Positions 13,111 through 24,777 of a stretch of 64,000 bases of DNA are shown here, piece after piece. The position numbers and the translations under genes were made by a program. This DNA is from Coleophoma eucalyptorum (taxonomy: Eukaryota > Ascomycota > Leotiomycetes > Helotiales > Dermateaceae). Location: assembly GCA_026120035.1 (NCBI GenBank), contig JALRME010000002.1, positions 496,001 through 560,000 of the forward strand, given 5' to 3'. The notes beneath the pieces are model-generated. The model saw nothing but the letters and a program-made list of their open reading frames with translations. It was not told the origin of the DNA and ran no database searches. How positions within the stretch are numbered: the stretch's first letter is position 1; each line of letters starts with the position of its first letter.

Positions 13111-13596
13111 TCAAGCAGCTCTTCTCTGCTTTCTGTTCATTGGCATTTGCTCCTCGGGCATCTGTTGACCTTGACCCCCTCCCATCATCCCTTTTGCCAT
13201 CCCTAGCAAGCCATAGCCCTTGTAAGCTCCATAGATGGGCACCGCTGTCCACAGGAGCCAGCCCCAGTTTCCAAATAGGATCACCAAAAACAAGCTCGCC
13301 CATGTCACCCAGATTATATCGAACATATACTCTGTCAATCCAGGAGCTGCCAGATCCTCCCCAGAAGATTTCAATGCCTTGGTGCTGGGGTCGTAGGAAG
13401 GGCGGCCAGAACGTTCGAGAATGAATTGGCTGATCAGCGCTGGGAGTGATAAGATGAACCAGACCAGGAGTGAGCGCTTTCGAATGAGGAGACTGAAGAG
13501 GAGGAAAACGATATTGGCGACGAGACTGCCAACATGGAGATTGTTTAAAGTCGCAATGTTGGACTTCGCGCGGTCCTTCTTTGCCTTTTGCGCCAT
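13111..13596 (-). CDS. SND2: SRP-independent ER targeting protein 2 / TMEM208 family (DUF788)
   Basis: A single exon of 161 aa. It starts MAQKAKKDRAKSN, followed by NLHVGSLVANIVFLLFSLL, a hydrophobic stretch SLLVWFILSLPALISQFIL, a loop with FILERSGRPSYD, and a second pair of membrane segments (MFDIIWVTWASLFLVILFG and WGWLLWTAVPIYGAYKGYGL). The C-terminus is polar (Met/Gln/Gly-rich) and ends in basic NRKQRRAA. This pattern is that of yeast Snd2/Env10 and human TMEM208, ER membrane proteins that help insert proteins not handled by SRP. It is divergent from the APC3 gene and convergent with the DUF3605 gene (260 bp between stops). A 170-aa ORF in another minus frame over the same bases lacks any domain. 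Confidence 0.9.
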   Translation of the reverse strand: MAQKAKKDRAKSNIATLNNLHVGSLVANIVFLLFSLLIRKRSLLVWFILSLPALISQFILERSGRPSYDPSTKALKSSGEDLAAPGLTEYMFDIIWVTWASLFLVILFGNWGWLLWTAVPIYGAYKGYGLLGMAKGMMGGGQGQQMPEEQMPMNRKQRRAA

Positions 13597-14410
13597 GACG
13601 ACAACACCGAATCAATCTGCACCGTACCAGGGTTGAATTACAAAAGCAGCACGCAATGATGGCGTATTGTAGTACAGGGAGCTCTGTCAGTCGGATGTTG
13701 TATTGCCCAAAATGACGAGGCTGAAGACACGAAAAGAGTTCAAAGCTCCGCCCGAGCTCGAGCTGACCGAAAGCCGTTTAGCGCAACTTGATTGTTGCTA
13801 GGTGAAGACCAGGCTCGACCTAAAGGCTTCTCCGCCAATCGATGCATCCGCTTGCGGTGAACCATAACATCGCGACTGCAGTGAATGAATAATGAGACAG
13901 CACCAGAATCAGCAGCCCGAACCTCCAACACTGACAAGCTCTCCAGGAACGGTGACCAACTTCTGCTATAGCCAGCCTCTTAATACTATTCCCCTTCTCT
14001 TACCGTCACCCATCGAGAACATTCCCATTGTCTGCTTCTCGTCTCGGCGCTTGTTCTTTTCTTTTGCCTACCCGCCCCCGTTGGTCTGAAGGCGTTCGGA
14101 CGACAATATTGTCTTGCACTCGGTCCTTCGTTCAGTCCACCCACAACAGAACTTAATTGCCCACCAGCCTCCCTACGCTTCTCCGCCATCATCGTAATGT
14201 TTCTGACGCAGTAGCAATCTCTGCAGACTCAACTCGACTTCTGACACGACAGACAAGACAAGGTGGTGCTCAAGGGAAACCGCAAAAAAGGTTCTTCGAG
14301 GTCGATAATCAACCGCCGATCTTACTCAGGTCGTCGGCCACATGGCTACGCCGCCATAAGGAGCAGACTCTCGATTCAGATCTCTACATTCTTTCGTTCC
14401 CACTGCGAAC
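13597..14410. promoter_or_regulatory. Divergent promoter and leaders between SND2 and APC3/cdc27
   Basis: An 814-bp region between two head-to-head start codons (13596 minus, 14411 plus). Several short ATG ORFs precede the cdc27 start (for example 14157-14435 and 14263-14472). These would be upstream ORFs if the leader is transcribed from about 14100, which could damp translation; this is inference. No named regulatory site was recognised. Confidence 0.45.
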
Positions 14411-16939
14411 ATGGCACCTACGAACACTTGTATAACGAATCAGTTCCGGCAGTTGATATACTACCACATTGATAACAATCTTCTCAAGAACGCCGTCTTC
14501 TTTGCCGAGCGACTTGCAGCATACGACCACCGCTCGACTGAATCCTCATATCTGCTTGCCCTTTGCAACCTCCGACTGGGGGATAATGCGTCAGCGTACG
14601 AGTACAGCAAGGCGGCTGGGTCAAGAGGAACCCATTTAGGTTGCGCCTATGTATATGCGCAAGCATGTTTGGCACTGCAGAGGTTCAAGGATGGTATAAC
14701 CGCGTTAGAAAAGGGAAGAGGCCTTTGGGGAGGGAAGAACAGCTTTGGCAAACACTCGCAATTCTCGCGCCACTCATATCCGGACGCTGCTGCCATTAGT
14801 TGCTTGCTCGGGAAATTATACTATGGATACGACGATAAGAAGAAGGCAATCAGCTGTTTTGAGGAAGCACTGAAACTAAATCCTTTTATGTGGGATGCAT
14901 TCACCACCCTTTGTGACATGGGCGCTAGTGTACGAGTACCAAATATTTTCAGGTTGAGCCCAGAGATGCAAGCAGTTCTCAGGACAACTCCTCAAGACAT
15001 TATGGATCTTGGTAGCCAACCACGAGACTCGTCGTTGGGCGTGAACGCTGATCAGACTCATCGACCTGGCCGTCCTGCGTCGTTAGTCGCTGATCCAGCA
15101 GATCCATTTAATAATGTGCCCGCAAAGACAGTCTCTGGTGGGCTGTTTGGGCCCGCGGGTATGTCGCAGAAGATAAATGAGAGTAACCCAACACACTCGA
15201 ACTTTCAATTACTAGGAAATGGCAACTCGACCGTCATGGAAACTCCGCCGGCTCCTCCCACGATTGATGTGATGCATGCGCCAAATCGAAGAGAGCCTGG
15301 GGTTGTATCAGCTTATGCAGTAGAGCCACCACAAGCACCTCTAAGAAGAACGCGGACTTTGCATGGTATTGGTATGGATCTAAGCAGCGACGCCCCTAAG
15401 ATGAGTCGTGGAACCTCAAGGAGGGTGCGCGAAGGTTATGAAAATACAGAAGACTCCAAGACTAGCCGAAGCTTACGGGGCACTGATATTGCTCCTGTGG
15501 CAGGCGAGCGGAAAAGAACCGTTTCCGGGCAAGTTGTACAACCAAGGCAGACCTCCGAGGATCCAGGTGCCCCACAGAGGAGGAGTGTTCGACTGTTCAA
15601 CCAGATACGGCCTACTAGCAACAAAATGTCAAGTAGCAGTGTGGCAACAGTGGGGCCAGCTCCAGGACGAGAATTGAAGAAGGCCAAACCACCCATCTCT
15701 CGCATCATGAGGCCCAATTCGAGCACTTCCACTGTTGGACGTGTTGTGAGCGGCAACCGTAAACCCGTAGAGCAGCAGTCTGAATCAATGGACGTGGATG
15801 AGAAAGAGCCGACAGCCCGTCCCATCAGTCACTATATGCCTACACAAAGACCTGAACCAGACTCATCGAAGCATGAAGAAGCCGTGGAGTGGCTGCTAGG
15901 CTTATTTAAAAGGCTTGGTACTGGATACTTTTCGTTGTCGCAGTATGCATGCCAGGACGCAATATCGGTTTTCAATGCATTGCCGAAGTCTCAGTACGAG
16001 ACACCTTGGGTTCTTTCGCAAGTTGGCAGAGCACACTATGAACAAGCCAATTACGCCGACGCAGAGGTATACTACAAACGTATTCGTCAAATGGCTCCAA
16101 CACGGCTCGAAGATATGGAATTGTATTCCACCATCCTTTGGCACCTCAAGCGAGATACCGACCTTTCATTTCTTGCCCACGAGCTCGTCGACTCTTCATG
16201 GCAATCTCCACAGGCATGGTGCGCCTTAGGGAATGCCTGGTCTCTATCTCGTGATCACGAATCTGCTCTCAAGTGCTTCAAACGTGCTACTCAACTGGAC
16301 CCGAAGTTTGCATATGCCTACACACTGATGGGCCACGAACACGTTGAGAACGAAGAGTATGACAAAGCTCTCACATCCTATAGACAAGGAATGTCAGCAG
16401 ACAAGCGTCATTACCATGCATATTATGGTATTGGCAGGGTTTATTCGAAATTGGGTAATCTTGAAAGAGCGTATAAGCACTTCCACGCTGCGGCGACTAT
16501 CAATCCTGGTAATGCAGTACTGATATGCTGCATTGGAAGTGTCTTAGAGAAGCAGAAGCAACCCAGACAAGCGCTTTCGTACTTCACCAAAGCTACTGAA
16601 ATGGCACCGAGATCACCGGAGGCGAGATTCAAGAAAGCTAGAGCACTCATGGCACTTGGTGACATGGAAGGAGCGTTGAAAGAACTGATGATCCTCAAAG
16701 ATATTGCACCTGATTACGCAATGGTGCATTTCTTACTTGGACGGTTGTACAAGAATCTCAGGGACAAAGGAGCTGCCGTGAGACATTTCACTATTGCGTT
16801 GAATTTGGATCCAAAGGTGCGTGCTTTACTGAGCCAATCTACTTTCCTTACTAATCCAGCATAGGCAAGCCAGAAAATCAAAGAAGCCATAGAGAGTTTG
16901 GAAGAGGAAGATGAAGAAGACGAGCCAAGCATGATGTGA
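14411..16939 (+). CDS. cdc27: Anaphase-promoting complex subunit 3 (Cdc27/BimA/Nuc2)
   Basis: Two exons (14411-16816 and 16865-16939), 826 aa. The N-terminus (NTCITNQFRQLIYYHIDNN, then LYYGYDDKKKAISCFEEALKLNPF) is the conserved APC3 N-terminal TPR dimerisation block, about residues 1-180. A Ser/Pro/Arg-rich linker of roughly 300 residues follows, and then a C-terminal superhelix of consecutive TPRs (about 485-810) with repeats such as YADAEVYYKRIRQMAP, ALKCFKRATQLDPKFAYAYTLMGH and AVRHFTIALNLDPK. The tail is acidic (LEEEDEEDEPSMM) and comes from the short second exon. Known role: APC3 binds Cdc20/Cdh1 and Doc1 Ile-Arg tails in the nuclear ubiquitin ligase that drives anaphase. The disordered linker is rich in S/T-P sites suitable for mitotic phosphorylation. 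Orthologue is bimA in Aspergillus. Confidence 0.95.
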
Positions 16940-18451
16940 TTGTGCTCGATTTCAAACCTTTCTTGTTTCTATATTATGATGATAGCGAAATCGACCTCCT
17001 ACACGACTCCTGTGCTTTGGCTTTCGAGCCATCAGCATATAGGCGACGGCAGTTGAGAAGTATCCTTACCACGCATTAACAACCTTCACTTGAAGTATAT
17101 CACACCATGAATGAGGGAAATGAGAGTGATGATCTTTTATTGATATCATGATCAAAGAAGACTTTGCATGAATGACACGATTGGCGGCCGAAAGGGCACG
17201 GGAGGACAGGACATTAATGGATAGCATTGCATAGGGACGGCGTTTTTTTCGAGCCGGGGGTGTCAGTCCGGGTTACTATACCAACGGTGCATGGTCCGCG
17301 GAAACCATAGCAAGCGTTACTGAATCGAATTGTCGTTGCTGGCTCTGTAGTTAATACATCATCATTCAGAGATGATATTTTGGACCCCCTCGAATATGTC
17401 TGTGTATATCTTCGGTAAGCAGGTCCAAGAGATTAGAGTTACTCTAGCCTATTCAAGTCCAAGATCAACCATGAAGTTGCATCGCAAGCGCCTTACCTTA
17501 TACGTGCCTGCTATTTGATCCGTGGTTGTCGTGTCTTTCGTCCCGATATTTAAATGCAAATATTTGAATCATGCAACACTCCAATCACTGGCTATCTTTG
17601 TACTTGTTTCAGCAGGACAATCCTTCACTACGTCAGAGGATTTTGGTCAGGTGGCTTTGGATTTGAAATTGGGGAAATTTCCCTGCCAATCCGCTTTGAA
17701 TACTTAGGTACGTTTCATTTAAGAAATCATACTCTTACATACGGATCCCGAGCCGTCCAACTTGAAAAGGTTATCTCGAAACCAATGACCTGCTACAGAG
17801 ATTGGAAACGCACGAAAATGAATGATTGAAATTCCCATGCCAGCCAAAATTTATACTTTTGGCCGTCCTCCCGCTGCATGAGACCCAGGTATGAGGCTTT
17901 TGTGAGGGGAAGAAATTACCAACCCTCTCCAATCAGACTCTTGTTGAAATGTGGGTAGTCACAAAAGATAGCAATACACTTGAAATGGTGACTGTGTAAG
18001 AGCCTGATGTTCTGCAAGGTGGCCTAGAAACCAGTGCACGGAAGCCATGGAGAAGTGGCAGTCATGCAGCCATCACCAAGAGCCATCTACATCTAGGACA
18101 TCAAGCCACCATCGCTAAATCGAGGCTTCTACTCGCAGGGTTTTTTCAGCCAAACAAACCCAAATTTTTATTAGGTCTTGTAGCCCTAAAAGGATCTGGA
18201 GATCAGAGCCAGCCTTAACTATCACATCTACATGCCCTGGAAATATGGCCTGGGGCCAGGTAATGATCCAGGCTCTAAAGTAATACCTCTCTAACACGGA
18301 GTAACAAGCGAGGCTCAACCCAAACCCTCAATACCAGTTTAGAAGAAGATAAAAGTTCTCATAGAGACAATACTAAGATGATATTGTCATTAATTGGGAG
18401 TATAAATTTAGGCAATGGATGCTTTTTTAGACTTGAACAGTTGCATCAATC

Positions 18452-18527
18452 CAGCAGCGCCCAGTGCAGTAGATAAGCAGTCTAGCTCAGGCCATGGAGC
18501 TCCCATGTGTTCAAATCCCAACGCTGT
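18452..18527 (+). other. Degenerate tRNA-like segment (tRNA relic or SINE head)
   Basis: An A-box-like sequence (CAGTGCAGTAGATAAGC) is followed at tRNA-like spacing by a B-box-like TGTTCAAATCC. The outer ends CAGCG and CGCTG can pair. The inner acceptor pairs and the T stem are mismatched, so it is not a convincing functional tRNA. Confidence 0.25.
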
Positions 18528-21500
18528 AGCTATTCAAAGGGGTTATGTTGATTTGGAGGGTGGCCTAGCAAATTTGAAATGTGGTGATCAGGTTGTAGGT
18601 GTTAGTAAGATTGTTACCTGAAAAACCGAATAACAATCAGCTCGGTCATGCTCGGGTTCTGTCACTTCCTCGGTGTGGGTTCTATTAATCGAATCAATCA
18701 AATTAGTTCGTATGAGCGAGGCAATTGCTTCGCCCGTCATTTCTAGGTACTCCTAGGTCCTGGTGTAATTCAAAAGAACCACAGGATTAAGCGAGCATCA
18801 TGAACGCTCTCTCTGGTCAATTCGGCCGGGGGTGGACAGTCGTCCAGTTTCAGATGAAGTAAACGCACCTCAAGTCCACATGGTCCTAATATCTTAGCGC
18901 TGCCGTAGCTATAGAACCTCGCTTTATTTTACTTTTTTTTTATTTTTCTTACTTGGTTGAAGGCCCAGGATATCACTGTACGGTTCCTTTCGTCGTACAT
19001 CCTTGCCCGTGAGTGCTTCTGAACGAAGTTTTGTTGCGTGTCGACAACGCCTAGCAGGGGAGGCCATCTTGGTCACCATGCAAGGGACGGCCCTGGCTGG
19101 CCCAGGTTGGTTCTACCTTACCTACCTGAATATCCTTGCTACTTTTCGCATTGCGCACCCGTCGAAGACTAGACCTACAGCAAGAACAACTCTCGTGATA
19201 TCCAGAACTGCGAATATGTATTAGTAAGCTGACTCTAGAGATATTTTCGAGCGGCAGCACACTGCGAGGCTGACCCTGCCTTGGAGACAATACCAGCTCT
19301 CTCTCGTCTTAGCGAAGAACGCCACTTTTCAGTAGTTGCAGGGCAAGACGACTAAGTTTCTGTTCACTTCAAGATATCTCGATCTTCAATGCACAATCAT
19401 TGTTTCCAATGGGTCTCGTATGGCGCGAATGTGCAGCGCCTGTATGAAGTCGGTACTATGAAATGTTTACGTCAAGTCGTTCTCGGCTTGTTTACTTTGC
19501 TCGGACTTTTCCACCGTAAGAGTGGAGGGCTTCACATACTAGGATTTCAAGGTTATACGGTATTTGTGTGGCAGAAGTACCCACCTGGCGGTTAAGACTT
19601 TACTCTTAAACTTTCCTTGATCTCGAAGGGGTGGTTGAATAAATATTCAAGGAACTGGCACTGGAGTTCACATCATGAAAACTGATTATATTGGACATCT
19701 TGATGTATTTCAATAACTGAACACCAAAACACCAGAACTTCAGTCAATGAATCCATTTTAGTAATCAAGACTGTTTACAAGACTGAATTCACTGCAGTGC
19801 CTTTATGTTTCCCTCTTCGGCGAGTGTGGAATTGTAAAACTCCTTCAGAAATGAAAGCGAATAGCCCTCTTGACGATAGAACTGGGTGACATTCTAGATG
19901 CTCTTCTCACATTGAATATAACTGCCTACGGTATCCTATTCAGCAGTGTTGTAAAGGGGTGTGGTTTGTTAATTATCACATTAAATTCTAGTCCATTTCC
20001 CTGGATCACATACAATGAATGATATTGAGGGATCTCCTCCACAATACAAACATTTTGACATTCATGCAACTAACCAAGACCTCGGATTCCATGAAATATG
20101 GTCCGCTGGTTCTTCTAATTCTTGTTCGGTGTGAATGAGGGTTCCATTTCTTTCGAAGCCGTGGAATACCTACTCTATGGCTTGTCTTGAATTCATGAAC
20201 AAACTTGAGCCTTTTTATCTATTTCCAGGACTTTAGGCCTGGTCCTTCTGAAATGCCGGCCTTTAGTCGGTTAATAATTCATCTGACTACACTTTCCCAT
20301 GGTATTTCAGAATACACGACAACGCAGACACTTTTGAAAACTTACCCTGTCGTGATGTGTCGAAAAAGTGGGCTCTTTGTTGACCGTCTTTCAAAATCTA
20401 TGGGTCTCAGACCAATCCTCCGGGCATGTTTCTGGAAGTACAAAAATGACCACAATAATCAGGAGGCCGGAGGCACGAGAAAGATTCTCGAGTTCTCATT
20501 TGATAAGCCGCCTCTACCTCATGAAAAGGAATACCCCTTGAACTATCTGGTCGGATAACCAACCGATAATTAAACCTTGGACCGGGCCGTGGAGTTTCAA
20601 GCTATTAGCTAGCCATCAGGGTTACGGTTAATACGGTGACCAGTATTGCGACCGAAACAATACTTGTTGGAGACAAATCCGTCGAGCAGTGTTGATAGCA
20701 AAATAGGCCTTTCAAGCCTTGGGGAAGGTTATCCCCGGCCAATATCCACGGCAACGTATGTTCGCTTAAAATAGGAGACGCAGACGCAGGGAAAGCCGGT
20801 CACAGGTAACTCATTCATCTCCGGACCTGCCGTTTTGGTCACCAGCATCCGGCATTCTACGCGCGTGGGCCATAACAGAGCCACTGAGCATCTCCTAGTA
20901 ATCACAGAGTGCGATCTTGTTGCATGTCGCTTTCATGAACCATTGGGGTACGGTACTTCGCTGAAACCCATTGTCTTGCCGCAGGAACAGGACGGGAGGA
21001 AGCGAGGTCCTATCTGCTCTGCTGCTCTGCTGCTCTACGCATACATTGGCTTCGGCCATCTTCTTGTGCCCGACCTGGTGCGCCAGAAGCTGTGTGTCCT
21101 GCAGAGCAAGTCGCCAATCTACCAAAAAAGGACCTGCGCACACCTTCCTCCTGACTTCACCATTGACTGGGCCTTAGTGGCTTGATCTTGGTTCTTGTTG
21201 GCGGGGGGTATGACTTCCTCCTTTGGGTCTGTGGCAGCTGGCAAGTGACTCATGTGTCCCGAGAAGTCTCTCCATTGCTTCCCAGCACTGAAGAACCCGA
21301 GGTTTATCACCGAAGCATGGTAATGATACGTGGAAGTGAAGGATTCTTATCACATCAGCGGCAGCTATACACTAGGCTTATGGCTGCTCAGGCTTGTACC
21401 TGGCCAGCTGACTGCTGTCTCGTATGACTAGTCGTGGAACATTTGGCCACTATGGAAAAAGAGGAGAAAGAACGATACGAGGGTTGTTAAGTACCCGGGT

Positions 21501-22359
21501 TTCTCCCATTGGCAAACACTGTTTCCTGCCAAGCTTGCAACAGCAAGAAATCCACGTATCACAGCACCGAAGCATTTTCCCCAGGATATATACACGCAGC
21601 GAGACAGCCAGCAGCCAAGCCGGTCTTGGGATATTTACCGCTGCAGAAACGGACCGCATTCCCCGCAAATATATATTTTCGTATTGACAACGAGGCTGTC
21701 GCTTAATCTATGGTCTCCTCGGCATATTGGATTCCCAATGCTGGTAAAAGCATCTCCATCATGATACCATGTCATCATTGGACTACCATACAGTATCTGC
21801 AGGGCGGCTTTTGACTACTGTTCGCATACTGAATGGGCTCGCTTCCAGTCAATATCACAACATCGTGCGATTCTAAACCGCATGAACTCAATTTCGAGCC
21901 GATGAGATTGGATCGAGGCAAGCTTGTATTGTTCCTTTCGGCGACAATGCCACTCCGATCAACTCTAATGATCCAAAACCAAGCAGAAGAGCTCGACCAG
22001 GTCACTAGTGGGGCCAAACTCCCGAATTCCGTCGTTTGTCGGTCAACATGAAACGACATTGATCAACATGCGGCCCGGGAGTCAGTCGAACATGTCAAGC
22101 GAGTACGATCTATGTTTTCATCTGATCCTTAATCTTTGAATAGGATGCACACAACGTGCTTCCCAAGCTCCGACGGACAAACAGGGAAAGCGGACCTGCC
22201 TTGTTTAGCAAGAATTTAACCTTAATGTACAGTACCTAGTTAGGCTTATAAGGGCCTGTCTCTGTTTCTGGCTCTGTCTCCGTTATTTGAGGGGCCGAGT
22301 GAGGCCGATCTGGCTGTTCATAGTAATTGTGCTATTGCCTTAATCTGCTCTGGTTAAAG

Positions 22360-22366
22360 TATAAAG
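22360..22366 (+). promoter_or_regulatory. TATA-box-like element of the GH12 gene
   Basis: TATAAAG about 140 bp upstream of the GH12 start codon, followed by a pyrimidine-rich leader with TCATTC-type repeats (about 22425-22470). Position and context fit a strongly induced secreted-enzyme gene. Confidence 0.45.
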
Positions 22367-22507
22367 AGCTTGTCCGTTCTACCATGGTCTTGACTCCCCA
22401 TCCACGGTTCTTTTCAAGACCTTGCATTCATTCTCTTCAAGCCTATTCATTCATTCGTTCATTCGTTCAGTTCTGACTCCCCAACCACATATTATCATAA
22501 TCTCAAC

Positions 22508-23380
22508 ATGAAGTTCGCAACCGCCTTCCTCTCGGCCGCTTTGGCAGTGGCTGTTACTGCATCGCCTGTTGCAGTCGAGCCCCCAACCGCTGTTCAACCA
22601 CTTGAGAAGCGAGCAACTACCATGTGCGGTAGCTACGGCAGTCTTCAAACTGGCGCATACACCATCTACCACAACAACTGGGGAGCTGCTCAGGCCACAT
22701 CCGGCTCTCAATGCACTACGTTCACCTCCTTGGTCAGCAACGCTGTCGCCTGGTCCACCAGCTGGACCTGGGCTGGAGGAGCTGGACAAGTAAAGTCCTA
22801 CTCCAACGTTGCTCTCGAGGCCGTCAACAAGAAGATCTCTGCTGTCAGCTCTATCCCATCCGTATGGACCTGGAGGTAAGATCGTCCCGAGCTTGGTTAT
22901 GTACTCCGGAGCTGATCAAAAACTTAGATACACTGGAACCGACATCGTTGCTGATGTTTCCTACGATATGTGGCTTGCGCCATCCACCACTGCTAACAAC
23001 GCCTACGAGATCATGGTCTGGCTTGCATCATACGGTGGAGCCGGTCCAATTTCTGCCACTGGCTCAGCCATCGCCACCCCAACCATCGGAGGAACAACAT
23101 GGAGCTTGTACAAGGGAACCAACGGAGACACCACCGTCTTCTCTTTCGTTGCTCCTAGCCACTTGGGCAACTACGACGGCGATCTCTTGGCTTTCTTCAC
23201 CTACTTGACTACCAGCCAAGGTGTTAGCTCCAGCCAGTACATTACTGCTATCCAGGCTGGCACTGAGCCATTCTCTGGTAAGTCCCAATCCATGAATCAA
23301 AGCCAAAGAATCTGCTAACCTTTGGTATAGGAACCAGTGCTGTCTTTAACACCTACTCATACTCTGCTGTTGTCAACTAG
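22508..23380 (+). CDS. Secreted endo-beta-1,4-glucanase / xyloglucanase, glycoside hydrolase family 12
   Basis: Three exons (22508-22875, 22928-23277, 23331-23380), 255 aa. The signal peptide MKFATAFLSAALAVAVTAS is followed by a short propeptide ending in LEKR, a likely Kex2-type site before the mature ATTMCGSYG. The GH12 beta-jelly-roll motifs are clear: YTGTDIVADVSYDMWL, AYEIMVWLASYGGAGP with the nucleophile Glu150, and AGTEPFSG with the acid/base Glu236. Known activity: retaining hydrolysis of xyloglucan or beta-1,4-glucan; some fungal GH12s (XEG1-type) are also seen by plants as elicitors. Substrate choice cannot be set from sequence alone. It stands alone, downstream of the 5.6-kb gene-poor region, with a TATA-like box. 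Confidence 0.95.
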
Positions 23381-24777
23381 ATTGTCTAACAAAACCCAGT
23401 GTTATACACACACGACTGGCGATCTGGTCGTTTCTGACAACTAGCCATTAAAAATATGCTGAGAAATGCGTTTTCAATTGTATATATTCTCTAAGTACAT
23501 AGGACATAGCTTCAATACAAATTGGATGAAGCATACAGCTACGAACACCATGCCCATGAAGACTTGGAATAAGGCGAGCACCATTTGGTTAAGAGAGTAA
23601 CAAGAAATGCCAGTCTACTAACCTCGACCTCCATTCGTAATTACACAGCTAAATTTGCAAACCTACTTAACCCTGCTAGCCTATAAAACATGCGTGACTC
23701 ATTGGTAGTTGTCCCTGTGACTTCTAGATAGCATTTTCCGTGCCTCGCCCCCATACCGTTGTCTTTGTTATATCATTGTGTTTCGTCCTCCCGAACCTAG
23801 AGGACAGGTTATATAAGTTAGCAGTTGCAGTTTTTGTCACCACAGACACCTAGTAACAACAATATAAGTTAACGTCTATTAACTCTATTTTATGCACGTT
23901 TTTTACTTTGAGACAAAAAAGAATCTCCAGAATTCAACATGACAAAAAAGAAAGAAAGAAAAAAAAAAGAGGATTCATTCTTATGTATGGAGAATAATTA
24001 ACGTTATGTATGTAACCTTCAAAAATATACCAAGAAGAAGAATCGTTTTCAACCGCTTTCTACAAGTTATAACAAGTAAACAAGTCTTCTTATAGGTTGG
24101 CAGCCTTTTTCCACGAAGGTTTTAACGGAAGATAGGATATAAGAGCCTTTAGATTAGGTCCCTGTTTTTTTTTTCTTTTCTGTTTACTTGTTTGAACGCC
24201 TGATAGTGCTTGTATAGGTAGGGTTCAGATTTATATACCACTTTTCCGAATTGGCGAGGATACGAGTGGGTTTAATTTCTTTGAACATTCAGAATATGAG
24301 AGAAAAGGGTTGACGAACGAGTTTCTTGAATTGCAGCAATCTCGTTCTAGATACACCGGCTCTAACCACTATAATGAGCTTCCGTCTCCAATCCGTTCCT
24401 TTCCCTCGCAATAGCGGCTGTGTTATTCTGTTCTGTTCCCTTCCCGAGGTATCTTTCCATATCCCTGCCTCTTTGCCGACCAAACCCAATCCACCAAACT
24501 CTAGGAAATCCTAAGGATTAAATAGTATGAACATATCCTTCCTTTCCAAGTTGTTTCTGTCACCTTATCCGTGTTCGCTAGAACGCAGCCAAGACCATGC
24601 CATAACCAAAGACCAAAAATCAGACCCAAGCTCTATCAAACGCCATCGCTACCCCTCTGCAGAACAAATGAGAAAATGAGTGTACCTATACACTTCAAAA
24701 ACCTAAAGCGACAAAAGAAAAGAAGAAGAAAATAATAAAAAAAAATAACGGCGCACTCCAGCAACATATAAAAAATC
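23381..24777. other. Intergenic between convergent GH12 and kinase genes
   Basis: About 1.4 kb of AT-rich 3' flanks with A/T homopolymers (for example an A/G-rich run at 23942-23970 and a T run near 24168-24176). No gene supported. Confidence 0.55.

Larger units (their letters stand above)
16940..22507. other. 5.6-kb gene-poor region
   Basis: The longest stretch without a supported gene. Scattered ORFs up to 117 codons have no recognisable motif, no matching splice partners and lie on both strands. A degenerate tRNA-like segment is at about 18452-18527 (separate entry). No terminal inverted repeats, LTRs or transposase/reverse-transcriptase motifs were recognised by eye. The last few hundred bases are the GH12 promoter. 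Confidence 0.5.

Noticed and set aside
13103..13615. A 170-codon minus-strand ORF overlapping SND2
   Set aside because: Different frame, Gln/His/Arg-rich without domain; the SND2 frame has the family's membrane segments and ends.
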